Assembly (NCBI GenBank): GCA_016201105.1
Contig: JACQDN010000004.1
Location: 24,238 to 88,237, forward strand
DNA from: Pseudomonadota bacterium
GTDB lineage: Bacteria; Pseudomonadota; Alphaproteobacteria; Micropepsales; Micropepsaceae
Direction: 5' to 3'
Length of the DNA: 64,000 nucleotides
The position numbers were made by a program, and so were the translations under genes. A model generated the notes under the pieces. It had not been told where the DNA came from. It searched no databases and saw only the letters and a list, made by a program, of their open reading frames with translations. This document shows positions 35,186 through 42,681 of the stretch, in pieces (the first letter of the stretch is position 1; every line of letters begins with the position of its first letter).

Positions 35186-35447
35186 GACTGAACGCACCAC
35201 CGTCCGCTTGCCCGAGGACCTCGCCCGCCGCGCCAAGCGCAAGGCGGCCGCGGAAGGGCGCTCGCTGACGTCCTTGATCGAGGACGGATTGCGCCGCGTC
35301 CTCAACGAACGCGTGCCCGCGGCCAAAACCAAACGCATTTTGCCTCCGGTGAGCACGGCCAAAGGCGGGCTGATGCCGGGGATCGATCTCAACGACACGG
35401 CCGCGCTCCAAGAGATGGACGATCTCGAGGCGGCGCGGCGCCCGTGA
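35184..35447 (+). CDS. Ribbon-helix-helix antitoxin (VapB-like)
   Basis: 87 residues. The N-terminal MTERTTVRLPEDLARRAKRKAAAEG followed by SLTSLIEDGLRRVL is a typical ribbon-helix-helix DNA-binding domain (CopG/Arc type). The C-terminal half (residues 45-87) is less ordered and should wrap the toxin. It would neutralise the PIN-domain protein encoded next and repress the operon at the GACAT palindromes that overlap its start codon. No Shine-Dalgarno sequence is visible, so translation may be leaderless or weak. Confidence 0.87.
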   Translation: MTERTTVRLPEDLARRAKRKAAAEGRSLTSLIEDGLRRVLNERVPAAKTKRILPPVSTAKGGLMPGIDLNDTAALQEMDDLEAARRP

Positions 35448-35872
35448 TTTTGGCCGACGTTAATGTCTTGATCTACGCGTTTCGCAGAGACAGCGCGCAG
35501 CACGCGGTCTGCAAACGCTGGCTCGACGCCGTCGTCTTGAACGACGCGCAGTTTGGCCTCTCGCCTCTCACGCTGAGCGCAGTGGCGCGGATCACGACCA
35601 ATTCGCGGATATTCGCGCAACCGAGCACGCTCAGCGAAGCCTTCGCCTATTGCGACAATCTTCTGGGCCAGCCTCATTGCGAGATCGTTACGCCCGGCGC
35701 GCGCCATTGGGAGATATTCCGGCGTCTATGTCTGGAGACCGGCACGCGTGGCCCGCGCATCACCGATGCCTGGTTTGCCGCGCTTGCCATCGAGCACGGC
35801 TGCCGCTGGATCACTTACGATCGCGATTATGCGCGATTCACGGGTCTGGATTGGCAAGAGCCGCAGGATTGA
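35444..35872 (+). CDS. PIN-domain ribonuclease toxin (VapC-like)
   Basis: 142 residues from a GTG start that overlaps the antitoxin stop (GTGA). PIN fold with acidic residues in ILADVNVLIYAF (Asp5), SPLTLSAVARI, RITDAWFAALAIEHG (Asp) and WITYDRDYARF (Asp), which together bind Mg2+ for RNA cleavage. VapC toxins cut tRNA or rRNA. This subclass (TTNSRIF, WEIFRRLC) is common in proteobacteria. It forms a standard antitoxin-toxin pair with the gene upstream. Confidence 0.88.
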   Translation: MILADVNVLIYAFRRDSAQHAVCKRWLDAVVLNDAQFGLSPLTLSAVARITTNSRIFAQPSTLSEAFAYCDNLLGQPHCEIVTPGARHWEIFRRLCLETGTRGPRITDAWFAALAIEHGCRWITYDRDYARFTGLDWQEPQD

Positions 35873-35923
35873 CGGGCCGCGCGCTTTGCTTTCACCACGT
35901 CCCCTCGCCCGATTGGCCTTTCG

Positions 35924-36478
35924 TCACGCGCCGTAGATCTGCCCCCGCCGGAGGAGTTCGGCCGCGCACTCGTCCATCGCCTTGCGGCGCGTCGCGATCG
36001 CCAGCGCTTTGGCGCGGGCTTCGCCGAACTCCGCCACGGCGAAACTCGCGGTATGACGAATGCCATCCGCGTCGTGCCAGAACGCCTGCCAGTAAGGCTG
36101 CCGCGTGACTCCGCCGCGCGTCTTGCGCCGCCTTGCATAGCGTCCCACGCCGACGACACCCGTGGAATTGCGTAGCTGGCCGCGGTTGCGCCGCCACACC
36201 GTGTAGCCCGCGCCGGAAACTTGCTCCAGGACACTATCGCGATAAGCGAGCGCCGCAGCGTGGGCTTCGGCCTTGCTTCCGTACGTGCCATCCGAGAAAT
36301 TCTTCGAGATCGTGCGTCCGCGCCGCTTGACGTTCACCTGCCAGCAATGCGTCGCGTTCGCCGTGTTGTCGATGCGCCGTAGATTGTGATCCGGATCGGA
36401 CGGATCTTTCCGCGGCCCGCCCTTGCGCTGCGCGCGCTTCGCCGATTTTCGTTTGCCGGTTTTTCCGCTTGCCGCCAA
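35924..36478 (-). CDS. Double AP2-domain DNA-binding protein
   Basis: 184 residues from a TTG start at 36478, chosen because GGGAG lies 7 bp upstream (the frame is open to a TTG at 36553). After a very basic N-terminus, two AP2-like repeats can be seen: WQVNVKRRGRTISKNFSDG...AHAAALAYRD, and STGVVGVGRY...YWQAFWHDADG...GEARAKALAIATRR. Bacterial AP2 domains usually accompany HNH homing endonucleases or integrases; here no nuclease motif is present. It may be a stand-alone DNA binder or the remnant of a mobile endonuclease. Confidence 0.72.
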   Translation of the reverse strand: MAASGKTGKRKSAKRAQRKGGPRKDPSDPDHNLRRIDNTANATHCWQVNVKRRGRTISKNFSDGTYGSKAEAHAAALAYRDSVLEQVSGAGYTVWRRNRGQLRNSTGVVGVGRYARRRKTRGGVTRQPYWQAFWHDADGIRHTASFAVAEFGEARAKALAIATRRKAMDECAAELLRRGQIYGA

Positions 36479-36644
36479 GATCGCACTCCCGTTGCGTGAG
36501 GAGATATGCCAGAGATTCTCTGATGGGAGAGCGCGATGCGACGGCGGATTCAAAAGCCATCAACAAGATCCTCGATTTGCCTTGCTGGAATCGGCGCGCC
36601 GCCTCTGCCAAAGTGCCGGGCATGAACGCCGATCCGCTCTCCAC

Positions 36645-37202
36645 ATGGCTGGGTTTTCTCGCCTCGCCGACGGCGCCGAAGACCGCCATGTCGCCGTCTT
36701 CGATGACAAAGATCAACTCCAGACCGTTCTGGGCGCGGTGATGGACCGCTATAACGACCTCATTGCCGCCATGGACGCCGCCTTCGAACGGATCGAAGCC
36801 AAGGAACCGTTCGATTACCGGCCGCTGTTCCTGGCCGGCGGCGCCAAGGCCAAGCCCGACATCGTGCGATTGTGGGCACGCGGTTTCGGCAAAGCCATGG
36901 CTTTGGGGCCCGAAGGCTGGATATCACTCGCCGAGCACGAGCGCTTGCAGCTGCTTCTGGCACCGTTCATCGGCTTCCTGGATATCGCCGATCCCGATTT
37001 TGTGCCGGCGGATGACATCGACGAGCGGCTCGACGAAGCCGCCGCCGTCATACCGCATGCAACCGTCGTCCTGCGCAAACTGGCCCAGATGCGCTCCGCA
37101 AAACCTCAGGCCGCCGCCGCGCGAGGCGGAAAGCCGGGACGCAACGCGCCCTGCCCTTGCGGCTCAGGCCTCAAATACAAGCGCTGCTGCGGCGCCAACT
37201 GA
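36645..37202 (+). CDS. UPF0149/YecA-type protein with SEC-C zinc motif, N-terminus uncertain
   Basis: 185 residues from the in-frame ATG at 36645. The C-terminus is a complete SEC-C motif (RNAPCPCGSGLKYKRCCG), which binds zinc and contacts SecB or ribosomes in SecA and YecA. The middle part (QLQTVLGAVMDRYNDLIAAMDA, then RLWARGFGKAMAL) matches the UPF0149/YecA family. The family's N-terminal stretch (an LDGFL-type motif) is not in frame. Reading 36600-36710 in another frame gives NADPLSTWLGFLASP and AMSPS, so compensating frameshifts or another start are possible. Confidence 0.68.
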   Translation: MAGFSRLADGAEDRHVAVFDDKDQLQTVLGAVMDRYNDLIAAMDAAFERIEAKEPFDYRPLFLAGGAKAKPDIVRLWARGFGKAMALGPEGWISLAEHERLQLLLAPFIGFLDIADPDFVPADDIDERLDEAAAVIPHATVVLRKLAQMRSAKPQAAAARGGKPGRNAPCPCGSGLKYKRCCGAN

Positions 37203-37307
37203 TCCTGCGCCGTCGCAGCCGCGGATTGTCCGGATCGATACATTTCGGCGCGCCGATGGAAATGCGTATGCTGTCGACGGGTTTTTGCAGACGCATCGAG
37301 GGGGCCC

Positions 37308-37676
37308 GTGACCGCCATTGACACGCTGAAAGATAATTTGCGTAGCCTAGCTTCAAACAGAGGCCACAGGCGGGTATTCATCGTCATCTGCACGGTATGG
37401 CTACTAGCAACGACGGCTTGGTCGATTTCACTGCCGATCCCGAAGGCACCAACCGCACCGGACGCCTTAGGCGTTCCGCAAGTTATCGCTTGCTCTCACG
37501 AGGTCCTGGATTACGACGAGTGTGCAAACAGAGAAAATTTGAATTTGGCATTTGATACAATTCTGGGGCGCGTTGCCTTGGTAGTTCTGCCACCTATCGT
37601 CCTGCCAACGCTGCTGACCTTCGTCGCATTTGTCTTCGCGTGGGCCAGGGATGGCTACAGCAGCAAAGAGAATTAG
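37308..37676 (+). CDS. Two-helix membrane protein, unknown
   Basis: 122 residues from a GTG start with GAGGGGG a few bases upstream. Two membrane helices (about 22-40 and 86-112) flank a polar, probably periplasmic loop with two cysteines (IACSHEVLDYDECAN) that could form a disulfide. The last part (FAWARDGYSS) returns to the cytoplasm. I do not recognise the family. It ends 17 bp before the broken MFS gene. Confidence 0.6.
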   Translation: MTAIDTLKDNLRSLASNRGHRRVFIVICTVWLLATTAWSISLPIPKAPTAPDALGVPQVIACSHEVLDYDECANRENLNLAFDTILGRVALVVLPPIVLPTLLTFVAFVFAWARDGYSSKEN

Positions 37677-37693
37677 GTTTCGACCGGCGCTTC

Positions 37694-38946
37694 ATGACGG
37701 TGGATACCCTCGCATCGCAGAACGCGCCAGCGGCAGCCGGCCGGACGGTTGAGACCGCTGATCGCCCGGCACCTGGAACATCCACCAAGTATGCGCCTGG
37801 CCGCGCCAACCGCCGCTACCTCACCTGGTACACATTCGCCAACATGGCGATCGCGGGCGTGTGGGGTGCGTGCGGCATCCTCATCGCCAACCAAGTCCAG
37901 CGTCTGGAGACCGCGCACTGGTTCGCCGGCAGCGATGCCGGCGTGGACATACAGAAGCTCAGCTTGCTGCAGCAGCAGATCACCGCGGGCACGATCACGG
38001 CGAACGCCGAGCAGCTACGCCTGCTCGGAGCACCGCTCTCGTGGGTGTGCTCTGGACGGTTGCACAGGTCCTCATCAACATCGCTCAGGCTCCCGTCTTT
38101 GCAACACTCGCCGACCGGATCGCGCCCGAGCGCCTTGGTACGGCGTCGGCGCTGGGCGGCTTCGGAGCCTTCTTCGGCCTGATTGCGGGCGTCATATTCG
38201 CCGGCTCCATGTTTGCCACGCTCGGGCTTGCCATCTACGCCATCGTCGCCGCGTTCCTCGCCACAGTGTGCGTCATGTTCGTGCTGGCGGCGCCGGACAC
38301 CTCGTCGGAAAGCCTCGACGTACCCGCGTTCGACTGGAAAGAATTTCTCATCGGCTTCACGGTCGCGCCGCGGTCGCCGAATTACCGCTGGGTGTGGATT
38401 GCGCGGGTGCTGCTCACATTCGGGATCACGGTTTCCACCGCACTCGGCATCTATATGATGCAGAGCTATATCCATCCCGCCCTCAGTGTTGCGGAAGCCA
38501 CCGAGCTGTCGCCGAAGCTCTACCTCGCAGCAGCGCCGTTCACGATCCTTGCAACCGTGTTTGCAGGACGGCTTTCCGACAGAATCGGCCGCCGCAAGCC
38601 GTTCGTCATTGTGTCTTCCATGCTCATGGCCGCAGCGTTGCTGATTCCGGTCGCTTCGCCGACGCTTACCGGACTGTTCCTTCAGGCCATATTCGTCGGC
38701 CTGGCCTATGGCATCTACCTTCCCGTCGACACGGCACTCTTCATCAACGTGCTTCCCGATGCGAAGAGCGCCGGGCGCGATCTTGGAGTCGCGGCCTTCG
38801 GCAACAATCTGGGGCAAGCCCTCGGCCCCATCGCCGCAGGGATCGTGGTCAGCATCACGGGCGGATATCTCGGTGTCTGGCTTGTAGGCTGCGTGCTCGT
38901 CGCGCTTGCCGCTGTTGCAATCCTGCCGGTGCGCGGAATTCGTTAA
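37694..38946 (+). pseudogene. MFS transporter interrupted by a frameshift
   Basis: An MFS transporter is split over two frames. The first part runs from the ATG at 37694 (TKYAPGRANRRYLTWYTFANMAIAG, first helix) to about LRLLGAPLS. The second begins in the frame one base back at about 38035 with ALVGVLWTVAQVLIN and continues to 38946, including the family motif GRLSDRIGRRKPFV and the last helices. The switch at 38022-38035 fits a one-base deletion. Without it the protein would be about 417 residues, a normal MFS length. Either the gene is dead, the sequence has an error, or the ribosome shifts frame; no slippery heptamer is seen. Confidence 0.8.
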
Positions 38947-39046
38947 GCGAAACAGGAGGGGCGAAACTTCATAACCACGTCTTGTGGAGAGGTGATCGCG
39001 CCAGTGCCGCTGCTCTTTGGCCTTGCTATTACTGAATAATAACCGT

Positions 39047-39066
39047 ATGTAGAAACATATCTACAT
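39047..39066 (+). promoter_or_regulatory. Palindromic operator before the phd/PIN operon
   Basis: ATGTAGA (39047-39053) and TCTACAT (39060-39066) form a perfect inverted repeat around AACATA. The right arm includes the first two bases of the antitoxin start codon at 39065. Position and symmetry fit autoregulation by the antitoxin. Confidence 0.55.
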
Positions 39067-39337
39067 GAAACTGGAGAAGCATGTGACCATCACCACCGTG
39101 TCAAGCCGGGAGTTCAACCAGAACACCAGCCGGGCAAAAAAGGCGGCACGAAAAGGACCAGTCTTCATCACCGATCGCGGCCAGCCGGCCCATGTGCTTT
39201 TGACGATCGAGGACTATCGCAAGCTGACAGGCGAGCACATGTCGCTGCGCCAAGCACTTGAGCACAGCGAAGGCGATTTCGCGTTCGAGCCGGAGAAACT
39301 CAAGGGCCCACTCAGCCGGCCGGTCGATCTTAGTTGA
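39065..39337 (+). CDS. Phd/YefM-family antitoxin
   Basis: 90 residues. ITTVSSREFNQNTSRAKKAARKGPVFITDRGQPAHVLLTIEDYRKL is the Phd/YefM fold, in which the N-terminal part binds DNA and the C-terminal part (from about residue 55) binds the toxin. It is followed directly by a PIN-domain toxin, with the stop and start sharing one base (TGATG). Such antitoxins repress their own operon; a palindrome overlaps its start codon. Confidence 0.88.
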   Translation: MKLEKHVTITTVSSREFNQNTSRAKKAARKGPVFITDRGQPAHVLLTIEDYRKLTGEHMSLRQALEHSEGDFAFEPEKLKGPLSRPVDLS

Positions 39338-39771
39338 TGTTCGTTCTCGATACGAATGTCATTTCGGAGCTGCGCAGGCCTGGCAAGGCCAATGCGCATG
39401 TCGCGCGCTGGGCGGACAGCGTTCCCGCCGCGCAGTTCTTTCTCTCGGCCGTCACCGTGCTCGAGCTCGAACGCGGTGTGCGGCAGATGGAGCGAAAGGA
39501 TGCGACGCAGGGCCATCTCCTGCGCCGCTGGATGGACGATCAGATCCTCCCGCGCTTCGATGCGCGAATTCTGGCTGTCGATACTGCAGTGGCGCTCAAA
39601 TGCGCGGCGCTTCATGTCCCGGACCCGAAATCGGAGCGCGATGCCTTGATCGCCGCCACAGCTCTTGTGCACGGCATGACGGTGGCGACGCGCAATGTGC
39701 AGGATTTTTCCGGCATGGGCGTTTCGCTTGTCAATCCTTGGGAGGCGCGGGCGCAGACTGTTCAAGGATGA
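39337..39771 (+). CDS. PIN-domain toxin (FitB/VapC-like)
   Basis: 144 residues from the ATG at 39337. PIN fold with MFVLDTNVISELRR (Asp5), SAVTVLELERGV (Glu), ERDALIAATALVHG (Asp) and TRNVQDFSGMGV (Asp), the acidic set needed for Mg2+-dependent RNA cleavage. The sequence is of the FitB/VapC type that pairs with Phd-like antitoxins. Its last 10 bp overlap the 3' end of a convergent broken gene. Confidence 0.88.
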   Translation: MFVLDTNVISELRRPGKANAHVARWADSVPAAQFFLSAVTVLELERGVRQMERKDATQGHLLRRWMDDQILPRFDARILAVDTAVALKCAALHVPDPKSERDALIAATALVHGMTVATRNVQDFSGMGVSLVNPWEARAQTVQG

Positions 39772-40343
39772 ACGGGCCGCGAAACCCTCGTATCCGTCGC
39801 GATCCAGTTTACTTCCCAGGTTTTGCCGCCGTCGTCGGAGAAGGCCTGCTCGAAGTGGCCGGAATTGGGCGTGATGTCGGACCAGACGTTGCGCACCAGG
39901 ATCATGCGGCCGCCCAGCGGCTCGAAATCGTAGAACTCTCATCGCCCGTTCTTGAACGCGCCGACCGTGGGCACGCTTAGCGCGCCGCCGGCGCTGTTGG
40001 CGAAGTTGAGGCTCCATTGGTGCGCCACCGGATTGTAAAGGCGCAAGCCCAGCCCTTCGATGTGCCCGGCCGGGCCGTCGACTTCGAGCTCCACCATATT
40101 GGCTTTGCCGTTCCAGATTGGGCGCACGACGGAGGTGCCGTCATATTCGACCCACGTCGAGGAGCCGGTGAGCGGATGCTGTAGGCGCTTGAGATGCGTC
40201 TTCCAGGTTCCGATGTCGAAATCGAAATCGTGGCTTCCGTCGCGCAGTTCCGTCTGGGTTTGCGTTTGGGCGTGAACGGGCGTCAGCACGAAAGCCACGG
40301 CTGCACCAAGCGCCAGCCTTCTCAGAATTGGCCATCTCAGCAT
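39762..40343 (-). pseudogene. Secreted DFDF-motif protein, paralogue A, broken by in-frame TGA
   Basis: Signal peptide (LALGAAVAFVLTPVHA), then the family motif GSHDFDFDIGTWKTHLKRL and HPLTGSSTWVEYDGTSVV shared with the two paralogues at 41414 and 41994. The frame stops at TGA 39939-39941, but directly after it the same frame continues with the expected C-terminus (RMILVRNVWSDITP, HFEQAFSDDGGKTWEVNW) to a TGA at 39762. Aligned with the paralogues, the stop replaces a glycine (GGA to TGA, one base). Without it the protein would be 193 residues. Its 3' end overlaps the PIN toxin gene by 10 bp. Confidence 0.85.
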
Positions 40344-40442
40344 GTCATTGTCCCCTTCACCGGCAGTTGATCCGCGCCGTCGCGGCGTCTGCTAAAGTAG
40401 GGATCGCAAAAACCTCCCGCCAGAACGCACCTCGAGGTAACC

Positions 40443-40844
40443 ATGGCGCACACGGCCAGACACAATCCTCTCGTCAACTGTCCGCTGACGGCGGCGTGGG
40501 CGGCGGTAGGCGGCAAATGGAAACTCACCATCATCTATTGGCTCGCCGAGCAGCCCCGGCATTTCGCGGGTCTACGACGTCAGCTCGACGCGGTGTCACA
40601 GGGCGTTTCGCAGAAGGTTCTGGCGCAGCAGCTGCGCGAACTCATCGCCGATGGAATCGTGAGGCGCAAAAGCACCGGCGGGCCGCCCGCGCCGGTGATC
40701 TATTCGCTGACCGAGTATGGAAATTTGGTGCTGCCGATGCTGGAAATGGTGCGCGTGTGGGGAGTCGGGCACATCGCGCGGACGCGCGAGAGGCGCGGCA
40801 CACAGGATTCACTCAACTGTCTGGCTGGTGCGAATTTGGGATGA
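40443..40844 (+). CDS. HxlR-family transcriptional regulator (1)
   Basis: 133 residues. Winged-helix regulator of the HxlR/MarR-like family: NCPLTAAWAAVGGKWKLTIIYWL with the typical cysteine near the N-terminus, then QGVSQKVLAQQLRELIADGIVRRK (recognition helix and wing) and IYSLTEYGNLVLPML. HxlR proteins often sense reactive aldehydes or electrophiles through the cysteine. It is divergent from secreted paralogue A, the probable target. The similar regulator at 40971 is on the opposite strand. Confidence 0.9.
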   Translation: MAHTARHNPLVNCPLTAAWAAVGGKWKLTIIYWLAEQPRHFAGLRRQLDAVSQGVSQKVLAQQLRELIADGIVRRKSTGGPPAPVIYSLTEYGNLVLPMLEMVRVWGVGHIARTRERRGTQDSLNCLAGANLG

Positions 40845-40856
40845 TTTCATGAAATT

Positions 40857-40938
40857 CGTCATTGCCCGGCTCGTCCGGGCAACCCATCTTCCTTTCGGCA
40901 AGAAACAAGATGGGTCCGCATAAAGCGGGCGATGACGT
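40857..40938. repeat. Dispersed imperfect palindrome, family g (copy 2)
   Basis: CGTCATTGCCCGGCTCGTCC...GGGCAACCCATC mirrors GATGGGTCCGCAT...GCGGGCGATGACG, 82 bp. It is the same element as 34991-35073 in opposite orientation, and lies between the 3' ends of the two convergent HxlR genes, where it may act as a terminator. Confidence 0.75.
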
Positions 40939-40970
40939 AACTAGTAGTTTTGTGTAGATCCAAATCCGCT

Positions 40971-41360
40971 CTACCCCACCACCAACGCCGCGCGTGCCTG
41001 CTCTGCCTGTTCCAGGCGGCGATTGCCCCACGCCACCAGGGCGCGGATGACGGGCTGCATCGCCATGCCGTCTTCCGTCGGCGCATAGCAGACGCTGCGG
41101 CGCGCATCGGCGTTGACCGTGCGCGAGATCAGCCCATCGCGCTCCAGTTCACGCAACTGTGTCGCCAGCGTCTTGTTCGCGACGTTGTCGCAAGCGCGGC
41201 GCAACTCGCCGAAGCCGTGCGGGCGCTGCAACAGATAATGCAGCACCAGCGGCTTCCAGCGCCCGCCGATCGCGCCCACGGCGGTGCGCAGCGGACAACC
41301 ACCCACGGTGGTGGGAACGCCACCAGGTGGCGAACCGGTACGGAATTGAATCTGGTTCAT
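40971..41360 (-). CDS. HxlR-family transcriptional regulator (2)
   Basis: 129 residues. HxlR winged helix: GGCPLRTAVGAIGGRWKPLVLHYLLQ with the conserved N-terminal cysteine, then NKTLATQLRELERDGLISRTV and VCYAPTEDGMAMQPVI. It shares the fold and the cysteine position with the regulator at 40443 but is only moderately similar. It is divergent from the secreted-protein genes at 41414 and 41994, which it probably controls. Confidence 0.9.
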   Translation of the reverse strand: MNQIQFRTGSPPGGVPTTVGGCPLRTAVGAIGGRWKPLVLHYLLQRPHGFGELRRACDNVANKTLATQLRELERDGLISRTVNADARRSVCYAPTEDGMAMQPVIRALVAWGNRRLEQAEQARAALVVG

Positions 41361-41413
41361 CGTGCGCCCTAACTTTCTCTCAAGCGCAACATCCTAACAG
41401 CGAGGGAGCCATC

Positions 41414-41989
41414 ATGATATCGCGCAAGAGGCTTGCGTTCGCCGTGGCCGCCACGATCGCCGCGGCACAGCCGCTGGCCGCGGAGGAAACGCCGACACCC
41501 GTGCCAGCGATCGTGCATCGCGACGGCGCGCACGACTTCGATTCTGAATTCGGCCGCTGGACGATCCACACCAGGCGCCTGATGCATCCGCTGGCGGGTG
41601 CGAACGACTGGGTCAGCTATGACGGCACCAAGGTGGTCACACCCATCTGGGGCGGCAAGGCCAACATCGCCGAAGTGAAGGAGGACGGCGCCGCGGGGCA
41701 TCTGCAATTCATCGCGCTGCGCCTCAATGACCCGGCCGCGCGGCAATGGAACCTCAATTTCGCCAGCGCCGGCGTCGGCACCTTCTCCGCGCCGCTGTAT
41801 GGCGAACGGCGTGACGGCGGAAACGACTTTATCGGGCCTGACACCATCAACGGGCGCAGCATCCTCGTGCGCTTCATCACGCGCGCGAAAGACGCCGATC
41901 ACGCCTCGTCCAAGCAATATTTCTCCGACGACGGCGGGCGCAGCTGGGAGCTGAACTGGATCAACAATTACACGCGTGCGAAAGGCTGA
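41414..41989 (+). CDS. Secreted DFDF-motif protein, paralogue B
   Basis: 191 residues. Signal peptide (RLAFAVAATIAAAQPLAAEE), then HRDGAHDFDSEFGRWTIHTRRL, HPLAGANDWVSYDGTKVVTP, IALRLNDPAARQWNLNFA and a C-terminus FSDDGGRSWELNWIN. The same series of motifs occurs in paralogues A and C. It resembles small proteins that carry a DFD/W-rich motif near the N-terminus (DUF1579-like), but the function is unknown. It is next to an HxlR regulator on the other strand and 4 bp before paralogue C. Confidence 0.8.
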   Translation: MISRKRLAFAVAATIAAAQPLAAEETPTPVPAIVHRDGAHDFDSEFGRWTIHTRRLMHPLAGANDWVSYDGTKVVTPIWGGKANIAEVKEDGAAGHLQFIALRLNDPAARQWNLNFASAGVGTFSAPLYGERRDGGNDFIGPDTINGRSILVRFITRAKDADHASSKQYFSDDGGRSWELNWINNYTRAKG

Positions 41990-41993
41990 AGCC

Positions 41994-42581
41994 ATGAAAC
42001 GCATCGCACTTGATTTCGCTTTGCCTTTTGCCTGCTGCGTTCTGAGTTGTGCTCCGTCGCTGCCGGCGCTCGCCGGTGAGATTGCACCAGTGGCGCGCGA
42101 CGGCGTGCATGATTTCGATTTCACGCTCGGCACCTTCCGCACGCACATCAGGCGCCTGCAGAACCCGCTCTCCGGTTCGACGACATGGGTCAACTATGAA
42201 GGCACCAAGACCGATGTGGCGATCCTGGGCGGCAGAGGCAGCCTCGAACAGATCGAGGCGGATGGCCAAAGCCGGAGTGGGCTGGGCCATCTCGAGCTGA
42301 TGACCTTGCGGCTCTACAGCACGCGCGCGCGCCAATGGAGCCTCAATTTCAGTTCCAGCGCCTCGGGCGCGTTGGCGACGCCTTCGATCGGCGAATTCAA
42401 GGACGGCGTCGGCACGTTTCTGGATCAGGAGAGCTACAACGGCCGCACCATTCTGGTGCACCAAGTGTGGTCGGCGATCACGCCGACGTCCTACCATTTC
42501 GAGCAGGCGTTCTCGGCGGATTTCGGCAGGACGTGGGAAGCGAATTTTGTCGCCGATCTTGAGCGAGTGGGGCGGCGATAG
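41994..42581 (+). CDS. Secreted DFDF-motif protein, paralogue C
   Basis: 195 residues from the ATG at 41994. Signal peptide (ALPFACCVLSCAPSLPALAG; the cysteines could also allow a lipoprotein-like end, but no clear lipobox fits). It then has ARDGVHDFDFTLGTFRTHIRRL, NPLSGSTTWVNYEGTK, LTLRLYSTRARQWSLNFSSS, and a C-terminus EQAFSADFGRTWEANFV. It is closer to paralogue A than B is, as both keep HFEQAFS and LVxxVWSxITP. It probably forms a two-gene operon with B. Confidence 0.8.
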   Translation: MKRIALDFALPFACCVLSCAPSLPALAGEIAPVARDGVHDFDFTLGTFRTHIRRLQNPLSGSTTWVNYEGTKTDVAILGGRGSLEQIEADGQSRSGLGHLELMTLRLYSTRARQWSLNFSSSASGALATPSIGEFKDGVGTFLDQESYNGRTILVHQVWSAITPTSYHFEQAFSADFGRTWEANFVADLERVGRR

Positions 42582-42681
42582 GCCAATCTGAATCTCCGAA
42601 GTCTTCCCCCGCAACTTGGCGGATCGTTGGCATTGAGCTTACATTGCCCTTTGCGGGGGGATCTGAATTTGTCCACTATAG

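Noticed and set aside
38022..38045. Programmed frameshifting in the MFS gene
   Set aside because: No slippery heptamer or downstream structure was seen; a one-base deletion is simpler.
39939..39941. Selenocysteine at the TGA of paralogue A
   Set aside because: The paralogues have glycine, not cysteine, at this place, and no SECIS-like stem is evident just downstream.
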